This document shows positions 7,219 to 14,734 of a DNA stretch of 23,608 nucleotides, piece by piece; positions within the stretch are counted from its first letter, which is position 1, and each line of letters starts with the position of its first letter. This DNA comes from an uncultured Haemophilus sp. (lineage in GTDB: Bacteria; Pseudomonadota; Gammaproteobacteria; Enterobacterales; Pasteurellaceae). The notes under the pieces are model-generated. The model saw nothing but the letters and a program-made list of their open reading frames with translations, ran no database searches and was not told the origin of the DNA. The position numbers were made by a program, and so were the translations under genes. Location of the stretch: positions 1-23,608 of the forward strand of contig NZ_CALJRX010000333.1 of assembly GCF_937976265.1 (NCBI RefSeq). The letters run 5' to 3'.

Positions 7219-7935
7219 ATGAAACTCCTGATTTCGAATCAATATGGCGCCATTGTCATGGCATTATTGCCTTTTGTTTATGGTATGTTATTAGCCTCAC
7301 CTGTTTGGGCGCATTTCTTTTTGCTTTTAGCTTGGTTCACCATGTATTTGCTGAGTTACCCAATGCTTAGTCTCTTTAAAGGCAAAAATATGGCGGAATA
7401 TAAAAAGTGGACAATCATCTATGGTGTCGCCGCTTTTTTATTTGCGCTTCCTGCCATTTTTTATAACTGGCAAATTCTTTTCTTTATTGCCGCCATGTTT
7501 CCTTTTGTGTTGGTGAGTATCTATTACACCAAGAAAAAAGATGAACGTAATCTTCTCAATGATTTAGCAGGTATTGCGATTTTTGCCCTTGCAGGTATGG
7601 GATCCTATTATTTTTCTGACCGCACTTTTGACGAAAAAATTTGGTGGGTAGCGTTGTATCCAAGCTTATTCTTTATTGGCACGACGCTTTACGTCAAATC
7701 AATGATGCGTGAACGTAAAAATCCGCTTTATCTCAAAGCCTCTATTATTTTCCATGTGCTTTGCGTGCTTGGTTGCTTGTTTACCCAACAATATGTCTTA
7801 TCACTTGCTTTTGTGCCGGCGTTAATTCGTGCCATTTATTTACCAACCAAGAAACTTTCGGTTAAGCAAGTCGGTCTAATAGAATTCGGAACATCCGCCA
7901 TTTTTTTGATTATTTTATTGATAGCGACATTATAA
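7219..7935 (+). CDS. YwiC-like family integral membrane protein
   Basis: The 238-residue hydrophobic protein has about seven to eight predicted membrane segments; clear ones are ~8-26, 32-50, 68-84, 86-103, 118-134, 146-160, 174-190 and 220-236. The start MKLLISNQYGAIVMALLPF and the segment WFTMYLLSYP match the YwiC-like family, named after a Bacillus gene near nitrate-reduction genes. No function is established for the family and none can be read here. An internal KSMMRERKNP loop is strongly basic and probably cytoplasmic. The gene has its own predicted promoter and is one base from the Sel1 gene, so the two are co-transcribed. A perfect uptake-signal core lies at 7619. Confidence 0.8.
   Translation: MKLLISNQYGAIVMALLPFVYGMLLASPVWAHFFLLLAWFTMYLLSYPMLSLFKGKNMAEYKKWTIIYGVAAFLFALPAIFYNWQILFFIAAMFPFVLVSIYYTKKKDERNLLNDLAGIAIFALAGMGSYYFSDRTFDEKIWWVALYPSLFFIGTTLYVKSMMRERKNPLYLKASIIFHVLCVLGCLFTQQYVLSLAFVPALIRAIYLPTKKLSVKQVGLIEFGTSAIFLIILLIATL
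7619..7627 (-). repeat. DNA uptake signal core, inside the YwiC-like gene
   Basis: Perfect ACCGCACTT, encoding part of the Asp-Arg-Thr-Phe segment. Confidence 0.9.
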
Positions 7936-7936
7936 G

Positions 7937-8611
7937 ATGAAGACATTAGCCAAACTTTTACTCCTCACCACGCTTACCTTAAGCAGTTCAGCATTTGCGA
8001 TGAAAACCATTGATTTGGTCGATAAAGCGCAAATGACGGATCAGCAAAAAATGGATCTGGCGCAAAAACTGGCTGAGAAACAAGATTGGAAAGCCGTTTT
8101 TGAAATTATGTATCCTTTAGCTTTGGAAGGTAATTTACAAGCACAAAGCAATTTAGGGATGCTTTATAATTTAGGCCGTGGAGTGGATGAAAATAAAGAG
8201 TTGGCTTATTGGTGGTTTAGCGAAGCCGCTGAGCGAGGCAGTATTAAAGCTATCAATAATTTGGCGGTCATGTATTTCAACGGCAACAACTATGTAAAAC
8301 AAGATACCGCTCAAGCGATTAAATTATTTGAAACCAGTGCGACAAAAGATCCTGATGCCATGCTTACATTAGGGGAAATTTATACCAATCAGAAAGAATT
8401 TACCAAAGCCTTTGAATGGTTCCAAAAAGCCGCGAATGCGGGCAGCAATGAGGGTAAATTCCGATTGGCGCATTTATATGAAGAAGGAATTGGTACGCAA
8501 ATCAATATTGGTTTGGCCAAATTACTTTATTTGGAAATTATGAATACGGCGAAAAAGGATGAAATCAAAGAAATCGCCAGACAGCGATTACAACGTTTAA
8601 GCTTGTATTAA
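7937..8611 (+). CDS. Exported Sel1-repeat protein
   Basis: The 224-residue protein has a signal peptide (MKTLAKLLLLTTLTLSSSAFA, cleavage near residue 21), so it is periplasmic or surface-located. After that come about four Sel1-like helical repeats (~50-200). Examples are NLQAQSNLGMLYNLGRGVD, SIKAINNLAVMYFNG and SNEGKFRLAHLYEEGIGT, each followed by an A-x-x-W/L-F/Y second helix. Sel1 repeats mediate protein-protein contacts and have no catalytic role of their own, so the partner is unknown. The ATG is one base after the upstream stop and lacks a strong Shine-Dalgarno, which implies translational coupling with the YwiC-like protein. A facing uptake-signal hairpin ends the transcript. Confidence 0.85.
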   Translation: MKTLAKLLLLTTLTLSSSAFAMKTIDLVDKAQMTDQQKMDLAQKLAEKQDWKAVFEIMYPLALEGNLQAQSNLGMLYNLGRGVDENKELAYWWFSEAAERGSIKAINNLAVMYFNGNNYVKQDTAQAIKLFETSATKDPDAMLTLGEIYTNQKEFTKAFEWFQKAANAGSNEGKFRLAHLYEEGIGTQINIGLAKLLYLEIMNTAKKDEIKEIARQRLQRLSLY

Positions 8612-8644
8612 AAAAGTGCGGTTGGTTTTAACCGCACTTTTTTT
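8610..8644. terminator. Bidirectional terminator from a facing uptake-signal pair
   Basis: AAGTGCGGTT (8614-8623) and AACCGCACTT (8630-8639) form a perfect stem with a 6-base loop, flanked by A-run and T-run. It serves the Sel1 gene on the plus strand and mnmC on the minus strand. Its right T-run overlaps the mnmC stop codon (8643-8645). Confidence 0.93.
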
Positions 8645-10652
8645 ATTTCACCTCCGCCCCTTTCAACCAGCGTCTGACCCAACTGCGGTTTGGCATTAAG
8701 TTATGAATCAAATCTTCGCTCATCGGTAAGGGCTCGCCATAAATTAAGGAAGCCAGTGTCTCACCTAAAAACGGCGCAGAGGTTAATCCTCGTGAGCCTA
8801 ATGCGCCGATTAAATAGAGATTAGGGTAGTTTGAAGCCTGTTCTATTGGCTGTTTACGGCGTCGCAAATTAAACAAATTCTGATATTGTGTTTGCTGAGC
8901 AGAAAAATGAGGAACAGCGCCCATCATTGGCGTAAGATCACGTACCGAACAACGCACACCGATTCGAGCAAGATTACCCGATGTATCCACTTCTTTTGTC
9001 CACTCTTCAGGAATATTTTGCTGAATTTTTTGTTGGTTTTCTTGTTGTTCGGTTAGGCTAAATTCACGAGTCGCATTATCACGGACATGACTTGCACCAA
9101 TACAATGACTGGTTTTCGCTTGATCGACCGGCGTAAGATAGCCGTCATAGCACAACACAGTTTTGAGTTTAAGTAAGTTTTCCGATGTTGGAATTTGGCT
9201 CACTTGCCCGCGAACAGAATAGAGTGGGAGTTTTTGTGTTTGCTCAAACTCAGTGAGTTTATGCCCGTTTGCTAAAACAATCACTTCATGGCAGAAAGTT
9301 TCATTTTCAGTCGTTTTGATTTGCCAACCATGTTCTGTTTGAGAAAGTGCGGTTACTTTTTGTGATGTTTTAATCTGGACACCTTGTTTTTCTAAAAAGG
9401 CAAAAGCATGTTGAACTAACTGACGAGGGGCTAGCCAAGCGCCTTGAGGAATAAAACCGCCACCAAAAGGTAACGGCAAACCCACTTTTTCGCTTAATTC
9501 AGTTTGGCTTAATGACTGATATAAATCAGAAGGCAAATTCAGCGCAGCGATTTTATTTAATTTACTTTCAGCTTTCTCATTGTAAGCACAAAGTGCGACA
9601 CCACAGAACTCATGTTCAAATTCGATTTGTTGTTGAATTGCCCATTGTAGGAATTGATGACCATAGGCAAAGGCATGAATATAAAAACGAATATTACGCT
9701 CGTTATCATCGCTCAGTTGCGGATAAAAAGCCCCTTGTTTATTGCCGGATGCATTCAGGGCAGTTTGTTCATCTTCGCAATAAATTGTGATTTTAGCCCC
9801 ACGTTTAACCAATGAAATGGCTGTACAAAGCGAGGCTATCCCGCCACCAATAATGGCAATATCTTGTTCTTTGAGATTGGCTGGCTGACTATGAAACCAG
9901 GGCGTAGAAAGTGCGGTTGGTTTTTCCTGCGTTTTTTGACCAGAAAGACATTCCCGTTTTTTACCAAAGCCTTTGCGTTTCTTAATATTAAAGCCTGCAT
10001 TTTCTAAGCCTTTTCTAACCGCACTTGCCGCAGTAAAGGTCGCAAAGGTGCCTTGTGGCTTGGTAAAACGAAACATTTGCTGATAAAGCGGCTCATTCCA
10101 CATGTCGGGGTTTTTACTCGGCGCAAAACCATCTAAAAACCACGCATCAATTTTACCATTCATATAATCGCCCAGTTGCGGCAGATTTTCAGCCACATCG
10201 CCAAACCAAAGATCTAACGTGGTTTCATCAAAATGAAAACGATAGCAACCTTGAATGGGATTAAGCCAATGCTGTTGTAAATGTTGAGCAAGAGCAGAAA
10301 ATTGCGGATAGGCTAAATGGGCTTGTTGTAATGCATCAAGTGGCAAAGGGTATTTTTCAAAAGAGATAAAATAAAGGCGTTTTAAAGGCGAATCAGGGTG
10401 TTTTTGACGAAATTCACGGAATAGCGTAGTCACCGCAAAGAAATTTAATCCTGTGCCAAATCCCGTTTCAGCAATAACAAAGTGGGCCTCTTGATAATTA
10501 ATCCAACGTTTCCACAACTGATTACCTTCTAAAAACACATAATGGGTTTCCGCTAAACCATCTTGATTAGAAAAATACACGTCATCGAATTTATCCGAAA
10601 CAGGCGTATTCTCTTGGTTAAAATGAATTTTTGCGTGCTGAATGGTGAACAT
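8643..10652 (-). CDS. mnmC: Bifunctional tRNA 5-methylaminomethyl-2-thiouridine biosynthesis protein
   Basis: The 669 residues match the two-domain family length. The N-terminal domain (~1-245) is an SAM-dependent methyltransferase with ETGFGTGLNF (~61-70) as the SAM loop and WFLDGFAPSKNPDMW as the conserved catalytic block. The C-terminal domain (~260-669) is an FAD oxidoreductase of the DAO type with the dinucleotide motif IAIIGGGIASLCTA near 263-276 and an FAD-contacting ending LIGALGSRGLTSAPFLGE. The C-domain converts cmnm5(s2)U to nm5(s2)U and the N-domain methylates it to mnm5(s2)U at wobble position 34 of several tRNAs. The gene is divergent from fabB, as in E. coli. Three perfect uptake signals fall inside it (9345, 9909, 10018), two of them at the join between domains. 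Confidence 0.96.
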   Translation of the reverse strand: MFTIQHAKIHFNQENTPVSDKFDDVYFSNQDGLAETHYVFLEGNQLWKRWINYQEAHFVIAETGFGTGLNFFAVTTLFREFRQKHPDSPLKRLYFISFEKYPLPLDALQQAHLAYPQFSALAQHLQQHWLNPIQGCYRFHFDETTLDLWFGDVAENLPQLGDYMNGKIDAWFLDGFAPSKNPDMWNEPLYQQMFRFTKPQGTFATFTAASAVRKGLENAGFNIKKRKGFGKKRECLSGQKTQEKPTALSTPWFHSQPANLKEQDIAIIGGGIASLCTAISLVKRGAKITIYCEDEQTALNASGNKQGAFYPQLSDDNERNIRFYIHAFAYGHQFLQWAIQQQIEFEHEFCGVALCAYNEKAESKLNKIAALNLPSDLYQSLSQTELSEKVGLPLPFGGGFIPQGAWLAPRQLVQHAFAFLEKQGVQIKTSQKVTALSQTEHGWQIKTTENETFCHEVIVLANGHKLTEFEQTQKLPLYSVRGQVSQIPTSENLLKLKTVLCYDGYLTPVDQAKTSHCIGASHVRDNATREFSLTEQQENQQKIQQNIPEEWTKEVDTSGNLARIGVRCSVRDLTPMMGAVPHFSAQQTQYQNLFNLRRRKQPIEQASNYPNLYLIGALGSRGLTSAPFLGETLASLIYGEPLPMSEDLIHNLMPNRSWVRRWLKGAEVK
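9345..9353 (+). repeat. DNA uptake signal core, inside mnmC (oxidase domain)
   Basis: Perfect AAGTGCGGT on the plus strand, antisense to mnmC. Confidence 0.9.
9909..9917 (+). repeat. DNA uptake signal core, inside mnmC (interdomain linker)
   Basis: Perfect AAGTGCGGT in the segment coding for the linker between methyltransferase and oxidase (QEKPTALSTPW). Confidence 0.9.
10018..10026 (-). repeat. DNA uptake signal core, inside mnmC (methyltransferase domain)
   Basis: Perfect ACCGCACTT, 100 bases from the copy at 9909 and in opposite orientation. Confidence 0.9.
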
Positions 10653-10686
10653 GTGTTAGCCCTTTTTTGCCTTATCAAATTCTTTT

Positions 10687-10716
10687 ATAATAGCACGGAA
10701 ATTTTTAGATGGTTAA
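10687..10716 (-). promoter_or_regulatory. Possible promoter for mnmC
   Basis: On the minus strand TTAACC (10716-10711) and TATTAT (10692-10687) are separated by 18 bases, with 34 bases to the mnmC ATG. The -35 match is 4 of 6. It lies just beside the FadR-like element. Confidence 0.35.
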
Positions 10717-10721
10717 AACTT

Positions 10722-10738
10722 AACTGGTCGAACAAATG
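10722..10738 (+). promoter_or_regulatory. FadR-like operator between mnmC and fabB
   Basis: AACTGGTCGAACAAAT has a perfect left half of the FadR consensus AACTGGTCnGACC and a degraded right half. It lies immediately upstream of the proposed fabB -35, near where FadR activates fabA/fabB in E. coli. Haemophilus encodes a FadR, so activation of unsaturated fatty acid synthesis is plausible. The half-degraded site keeps confidence low. Confidence 0.4.
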
Positions 10739-10743
10739 AATTA

Positions 10744-10772
10744 TTGCTTGCAATATTTTCATTTCATAGTAA
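10744..10772 (+). promoter_or_regulatory. Possible promoter for fabB
   Basis: TTGCTT (10744-10749), a 17-base spacer, then TAGTAA (10767-10772). The -10 is weak, which would fit a promoter needing an activator such as FadR. Confidence 0.35.
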
Positions 10773-10834
10773 ATTGCGTTCAGCTAACAACTGTAAGTTG
10801 AATTAAATTTCCCCTAACTCATAAGGAATAAAGA

Positions 10835-12055
10835 ATGAAAAGAGCTGTAATTACTGGTTTTGGTATTATTTCAAGTATCGGTAACAACAAAGAAGAAGTT
10901 TTGGCTTCATTAAAAGCAGGTAAATCTGGTATTGAAGTCATGCCTGAGTTTATTGAAATGAAAATGCGTAGCCATGTTGCCGGCACAATCAAACTTGATC
11001 CAAGCGAGCATATCGATCGTAAAGTGTATCGTTTTATGGGTGATGCGGCAGCTTATGCATACCTTTCTATGCGTGAAGCGATTGAAGATTCAGGTTTAAC
11101 AGAAGATCAAGTTTCAAATGACCGTACAGGTCTTGTAATCGGTGCAGGTACAGGTTCGGCACATAACCAATTAGTGGCTTGTGATGCAGTGCGTGGTCCA
11201 CGCGGTGTGAAAGCGATTGGGCCTTACGCAGTAACTAAAACCATGGCTTCAAGCGTATCAGCTTGTTTAGCAACCCCTTACAAAATCCGTGGTGTGAGCT
11301 ACTCAATCAGCTCTGCTTGTGCAACGTCTGCACACTGTATCGGTCACGCAGTTGAATTAATCCAATTAGGTAAACAAGATGTGGTTTTCGCGGGTGGTGC
11401 GGAAGAATTATCTTGGGAATGTGCAACAGAATTCGATGCAATGGGTGCGGTTTCAACGAAATACAATGATACCCCAGAAAAAGCTTCTCGTGCTTACGAT
11501 GCAAACCGTGATGGTTTCGTTATCGCTGGTGGTGGTGCTGTTGTAGTGGTTGAAGAATTAGAACACGCATTAGCACGTGGTGCAAAAATCTACGCAGAAA
11601 TCGTGGGCTACGGTGCAACCTCTGATGGTTACGACATGGTAGCGCCAAGTGGTGAAGGTGCAGAGCGTTGTATGAAACAAGCAATGGCAACGGTAGATAC
11701 TCCAATTGATTACATCAACGTACACGGCACATCTACACCGGTTGGTGACGTGAAAGAATTAGGTGCAATCAAAAATGTATTTGGTGACAAAATCCCTGCG
11801 ATTTCTTCAACCAAATCAATGACCGGTCACTCTTTAGGTGCAGCAGGTGCACACGAAGCAATCTATACCTTATTAATGTTACACAATGACTTCATTGCAC
11901 CAAGCATTAATATCGAAACATTAGACGAAGCGGCAGAAGGCTGCAATATCGTGACTGAAACAAAAGAAAATGCAGGCTTACAAACTGTAATGTCAAACAG
12001 CTTTGGTTTCGGTGGTACAAACGCAACTTTAGTGTTCAGACGCTATAACGGCTAA
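10835..12055 (+). CDS. fabB: 3-oxoacyl-[acyl-carrier-protein] synthase I
   Basis: The 406-residue cytoplasmic condensing enzyme of type II fatty acid synthesis elongates acyl-ACP with malonyl-ACP, including the cis-unsaturated intermediates that only FabB handles well. The catalytic triad is complete: C162 in SISSACATSAHC, H297 in NVHGTSTPVGD and H332 in KSMTGHSLGAAGAHE, and the C-terminal SNSFGFGGTNATLVF loop is intact. The start has AAGGAA 7 bases upstream. FabB is preferred to FabF by length (FabF is about 413) and by the opening MKRAVITGFGIISSIGNN. It is monocistronic, ending at an uptake-signal hairpin, and divergent from mnmC. Confidence 0.96.
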   Translation: MKRAVITGFGIISSIGNNKEEVLASLKAGKSGIEVMPEFIEMKMRSHVAGTIKLDPSEHIDRKVYRFMGDAAAYAYLSMREAIEDSGLTEDQVSNDRTGLVIGAGTGSAHNQLVACDAVRGPRGVKAIGPYAVTKTMASSVSACLATPYKIRGVSYSISSACATSAHCIGHAVELIQLGKQDVVFAGGAEELSWECATEFDAMGAVSTKYNDTPEKASRAYDANRDGFVIAGGGAVVVVEELEHALARGAKIYAEIVGYGATSDGYDMVAPSGEGAERCMKQAMATVDTPIDYINVHGTSTPVGDVKELGAIKNVFGDKIPAISSTKSMTGHSLGAAGAHEAIYTLLMLHNDFIAPSINIETLDEAAEGCNIVTETKENAGLQTVMSNSFGFGGTNATLVFRRYNG

Positions 12056-12074
12056 TTAAAACGTTTTAAAATCT

Positions 12075-12108
12075 AACCGCACTTTGGATCTTCCAAGTGC
12101 GGTTTTTT
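12075..12108 (+). terminator. Terminator after fabB from a facing uptake-signal pair
   Basis: AACCGCACTT (12075-12084) faces AAGTGCGGTT (12095-12104). The stem continues inward with GGA/TCC after one bulged base, and TTTTTT follows. Confidence 0.9.
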
Positions 12109-12159
12109 CTTATAATCTCTCCCTTTCTCCTTACTCAGCAGAGAAATCAACACTTAAAA

Positions 12160-12175
12160 TGTGATCTACCTCAAA
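12160..12175. promoter_or_regulatory. CRP-like site upstream of ilvI
   Basis: TGTGA-TCTACC-TCAAA matches the CRP consensus TGTGA-N6-TCACA at 9 of 10 positions. It lies about 200 bases upstream of the proposed ilvI start point, too far for a simple class I or II position, so its target is unclear. An FNR reading is possible but weaker. Confidence 0.35.
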
Positions 12176-12334
12176 ATTTTGAATAAAAGCATAAAAAATT
12201 TTTATTTTTATAAAATCCCATATAAAACTACGATTTCCTATCTTTTACATTAATTATCTTTATTAAAATCTTAATATTTGCATTTTGTTAGTGTTTAATG
12301 CTTTTTAATTCGTTTTTTTAGGCTTTTCTCATGC

Positions 12335-12362
12335 TGGACAAGCTGTTTTCTTTCGGTATGAT
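12335..12362 (+). promoter_or_regulatory. Predicted sigma-70 promoter for ilvIH
   Basis: TGGACA (12335-12340), a 16-base spacer and TATGAT (12357-12362), each 5 of 6 to consensus. The transcript would start near 12369 with a leader of about 57 bases. Confidence 0.6.
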
Positions 12363-12398
12363 GTTTTCATTGTTTTGACAATGAATCGTAACAAATAA

Positions 12399-12407
12399 AA
12401 GTGCGGT
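12399..12407 (+). repeat. DNA uptake signal core in the ilvI leader
   Basis: Perfect AAGTGCGGT; its T-rich flank runs into the ilvI Shine-Dalgarno (TTTTAGGAGT). Confidence 0.9.
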
Positions 12408-12425
12408 CAGTTTTAGGAGTAAAAT

Positions 12426-14150
12426 ATGAAGAAATTATCCGGTGCGGAAATGGTGGTTCAGTCTTTGCGTGACGAAGGCGTTGAGTATTTATTTGGTTAT
12501 CCGGGCGGTGCCGTATTGGATATTTATGATGCAATCCATACTCTTGGTGGGATTGAGCATATTTTAGTTCGTCATGAGCAAGCTGCGGTACATATGGCAG
12601 ATGGTTATGCGCGTGCGACAGGTAAAGTGGGTTGTGTGTTAGTGACATCTGGTCCTGGTGCGACCAATGCGATTACGGGTATTTTGACCGCTTATACTGA
12701 TTCAGTGCCAATGGTGATCATTTCAGGTCAGGTCATGAGTAGCTTAATCGGTCGTGATGCGTTCCAAGAATGTGATATGGTGGGGATTTCTCGCCCAGTG
12801 GTTAAACACAGCTTTATCGTTAAAAAAGCAGAAGACATTCCAGGTATCTTGAAAAAAGCCTTTTATATTGCTTCAACAGGCCGTCCAGGTCCCGTTGTCG
12901 TAGATATTCCAAAAGATACTGTAAATCCAACTTTAAAATATCCTTACGAATATCCAAAATCTGTTGAGCTTCGTTCTTATAATCCAACGGTAAATGGTCA
13001 CAAAGGTCAAATTAAGAAAGCATTAAAAGCATTATTAGTGGCTAAAAAACCGGTTTTATTCGTGGGTGGTGGTGCAATTGCGGCAGGCTGTCACGGAGAA
13101 TTAACACAGTTCGCACAACGTTTAAATTTACCGGTTACCTCATCGTTAATGGGTTTAGGCGTGTACCCAAGTACGGACAAACAATTTCTAGGCATGCTTG
13201 GGATGCACGGGACTTATGAAGCCAATACAGCGATGCACGAAAGTGATTTAATTCTTGGTGTTGGCGTTCGTTTTGATGACCGTACTACTAACAACTTAGA
13301 TAAATATTGTCCGAATGCAAAAGTGATTCAGATTGATATTGACCCAACCTCTATTTCTAAAAACGTCCCTGCGGCGATTCCAATTGTAGGTAACGCGAAA
13401 AATGTATTGGATGAGTTCTTAAGCTTATTAGGCGAAGAAATCGGTTCACGTCCTCAAAACCAATTAGAAGATTGGTGGAAACAAATCGATGAATGGAAAG
13501 CGAAAAAATGCTTGGATTTCGACCGCACTTCAGGCGTCATCAAACCACAGCAAGTAATGGAAGCCGTGTATCGCATTACAAAAGGCCAAGCTTATGTGGC
13601 ATCGGATGTAGGACAACACCAAATGTTTGCTGCATTACATTATCCGTTTGATTTACCGCGTCGTTGGATCAATTCAGGTGGTGCAGGTACGATGGGCTTT
13701 GGTTTACCTGCGGCATTAGGGGTGAAACTTGCACATCCTGACGCAACCGTAGTTTGTGTAACGGGTGATGGCAGTATTCAAATGAATATCCAAGAGCTTT
13801 CAACAGCGACACAATATGGCATTCCAGTTGTGGTGATTTGTTTGAACAACCACTTTTTAGGCATGGTGAAACAATGGCAAGATTTGATTTACTCTGGCCG
13901 CCATTCTCAAACTTATATGAATTCTTTACCGGATTTCGTGAAGTTAGCCGAATCTTATGGTCATGTGGGGATTCAAATTTCGACACCAGATGAATTAGAA
14001 AGCAAATTACAAGAAGCCTTCAGCATTAAAAATAAATTGGTCTTTGTTGATATTAACGTTGATGAAACCGAACACGTTTACCCAATGCAAGTTCGCGGCG
14101 GGGCGATGAATGAGATGATTTTAAGCAAACCACAAGAGGAGAACGAATAA
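12426..14150 (+). CDS. ilvI: Acetolactate synthase III, large (catalytic) subunit
   Basis: The 574-residue ThDP-dependent enzyme makes 2-acetolactate or 2-aceto-2-hydroxybutyrate from pyruvate, the first common step to valine, leucine and isoleucine. The ThDP-activating Glu is E51 in LVRHEQAAVHMADGYARA. The central FAD-binding-type domain (~195-340) carries VGVRFDDRTT. The ThDP/Mg motif runs from GDGS (447-450) to CLNN (~475). Length and motif order are complete. AGGAG lies 6 bases before ATG 12426. It is paired with ilvH by a TAATG overlap, so both subunits are made together. The orthologue pairing (ilvI with a 163-residue regulatory subunit) identifies isozyme III, not IlvB or IlvG. Confidence 0.96.
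   Translation: MKKLSGAEMVVQSLRDEGVEYLFGYPGGAVLDIYDAIHTLGGIEHILVRHEQAAVHMADGYARATGKVGCVLVTSGPGATNAITGILTAYTDSVPMVIISGQVMSSLIGRDAFQECDMVGISRPVVKHSFIVKKAEDIPGILKKAFYIASTGRPGPVVVDIPKDTVNPTLKYPYEYPKSVELRSYNPTVNGHKGQIKKALKALLVAKKPVLFVGGGAIAAGCHGELTQFAQRLNLPVTSSLMGLGVYPSTDKQFLGMLGMHGTYEANTAMHESDLILGVGVRFDDRTTNNLDKYCPNAKVIQIDIDPTSISKNVPAAIPIVGNAKNVLDEFLSLLGEEIGSRPQNQLEDWWKQIDEWKAKKCLDFDRTSGVIKPQQVMEAVYRITKGQAYVASDVGQHQMFAALHYPFDLPRRWINSGGAGTMGFGLPAALGVKLAHPDATVVCVTGDGSIQMNIQELSTATQYGIPVVVICLNNHFLGMVKQWQDLIYSGRHSQTYMNSLPDFVKLAESYGHVGIQISTPDELESKLQEAFSIKNKLVFVDINVDETEHVYPMQVRGGAMNEMILSKPQEENE
13522..13530 (-). repeat. DNA uptake signal core, inside ilvI
   Basis: Perfect ACCGCACTT, encoding part of the FDRTSG segment. 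Confidence 0.9.
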
Positions 14151-14641
14151 TGCGTAGAATTTTATCTGTTTTATTAGAAAATGAATCCGGTGCATTATCT
14201 CGAGTGGTCGGCTTATTTTCCCAGCGTGCATTTAACATTGAAAGCTTAACTGTGGCACCAACCGATGATCCAACGCTTTCTCGTATGACGATTGAAGCAG
14301 TGGGTGATGAGCAAGTGCTCGAACAAATCGAAAAGCAACTTCACAAGTTAGTGGATGTGTTTAAAGTTATTAACTTGAGTGAACATGAACACGTTGAGCG
14401 TGAAGTGTTGTTAGTGAAAGTACGTGCAACGGGTTCATCACGTGATGAGTTAAAACGTTTAGCCGACATCTTCCGTGGTCAGATTGTGGATGTAACAACA
14501 AAATCCTACACCATTCAATTAACGGGTACAAAAGACAAATTAGATGCTTTTGTTGAGGCTGTGAAAGAAGAAAGTACATTACTTGAGATTGTTCGTTCAG
14601 GCTTAATTAGTCTTTCCCGAGGCGAGAAGAATATTCTCTAA
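14150..14641 (+). CDS. ilvH: Acetolactate synthase III, small (regulatory) subunit
   Basis: The 163-residue subunit has an N-terminal ACT domain (~1-77) that binds valine and a C-terminal domain (~80-160, VLLVKVRATGSSRDELKRL). It stimulates IlvI and gives valine feedback inhibition. The positions known in E. coli IlvH to contact valine are conserved: N11 and G14 in LENESGALS and N29 in RAFNIESL, so feedback control is expected to work. The ATG overlaps the ilvI stop (TAATG), with an AGGAG inside the ilvI end. Transcription ends at a perfect hairpin about 50 bases downstream. Confidence 0.96.
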   Translation: MRRILSVLLENESGALSRVVGLFSQRAFNIESLTVAPTDDPTLSRMTIEAVGDEQVLEQIEKQLHKLVDVFKVINLSEHEHVEREVLLVKVRATGSSRDELKRLADIFRGQIVDVTTKSYTIQLTGTKDKLDAFVEAVKEESTLLEIVRSGLISLSRGEKNIL

Positions 14642-14650
14642 TGATGTAGA

Positions 14651-14679
14651 AAGTGCGGCTAAAAATAACCGCAATTTTG
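14651..14679. repeat. Degenerate facing uptake-signal pair after ilvH
   Basis: AAGTGCGGCT and AACCGCAATT face each other, each off from the 9-base core by one base. Two mismatches weaken the stem; it looks like a decayed copy of the usual terminator, with a separate strong hairpin taking over just downstream. Confidence 0.6.
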
Positions 14680-14685
14680 AAAACG

Positions 14686-14717
14686 AAAAAAGGAAGTCAT
14701 GATTGACTTCCTTTTTG
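14686..14717. terminator. Bidirectional terminator between ilvH and the YedE-like gene
   Basis: AAAAAGGAAGTCA (14687-14699) and TGACTTCCTTTTT (14704-14716) pair perfectly around TGAT. It lies between two convergent genes and works in both directions. Confidence 0.93.
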
Positions 14718-14734
14718 TTTATTCTGAATGGATG

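Larger units (their letters stand above)
12109..12425. other. AT-rich intergenic region between fabB and ilvI
   Basis: No gene is seen here. From ~12175 to 12320 the DNA is extremely A/T-rich with several A and T tracts, the sort of sequence that is intrinsically bent. It holds a CRP-like site (12160), a good sigma-70-like promoter (12335) and an uptake signal just before the ilvI ribosome site. There is no Ile/Val/Leu-rich leader peptide and no attenuator hairpin, which fits an ilvIH-type operon (Lrp-controlled in E. coli) and not an ilvGMEDA-type one. Confidence 0.6.

Noticed and set aside
12331..12378. Fifteen-codon frame before ilvI as a possible attenuation leader peptide
   Set aside because: It is Phe/Met-rich, not Ile/Val/Leu-rich, overlaps the predicted promoter, and no alternative hairpins or T-run follow it.
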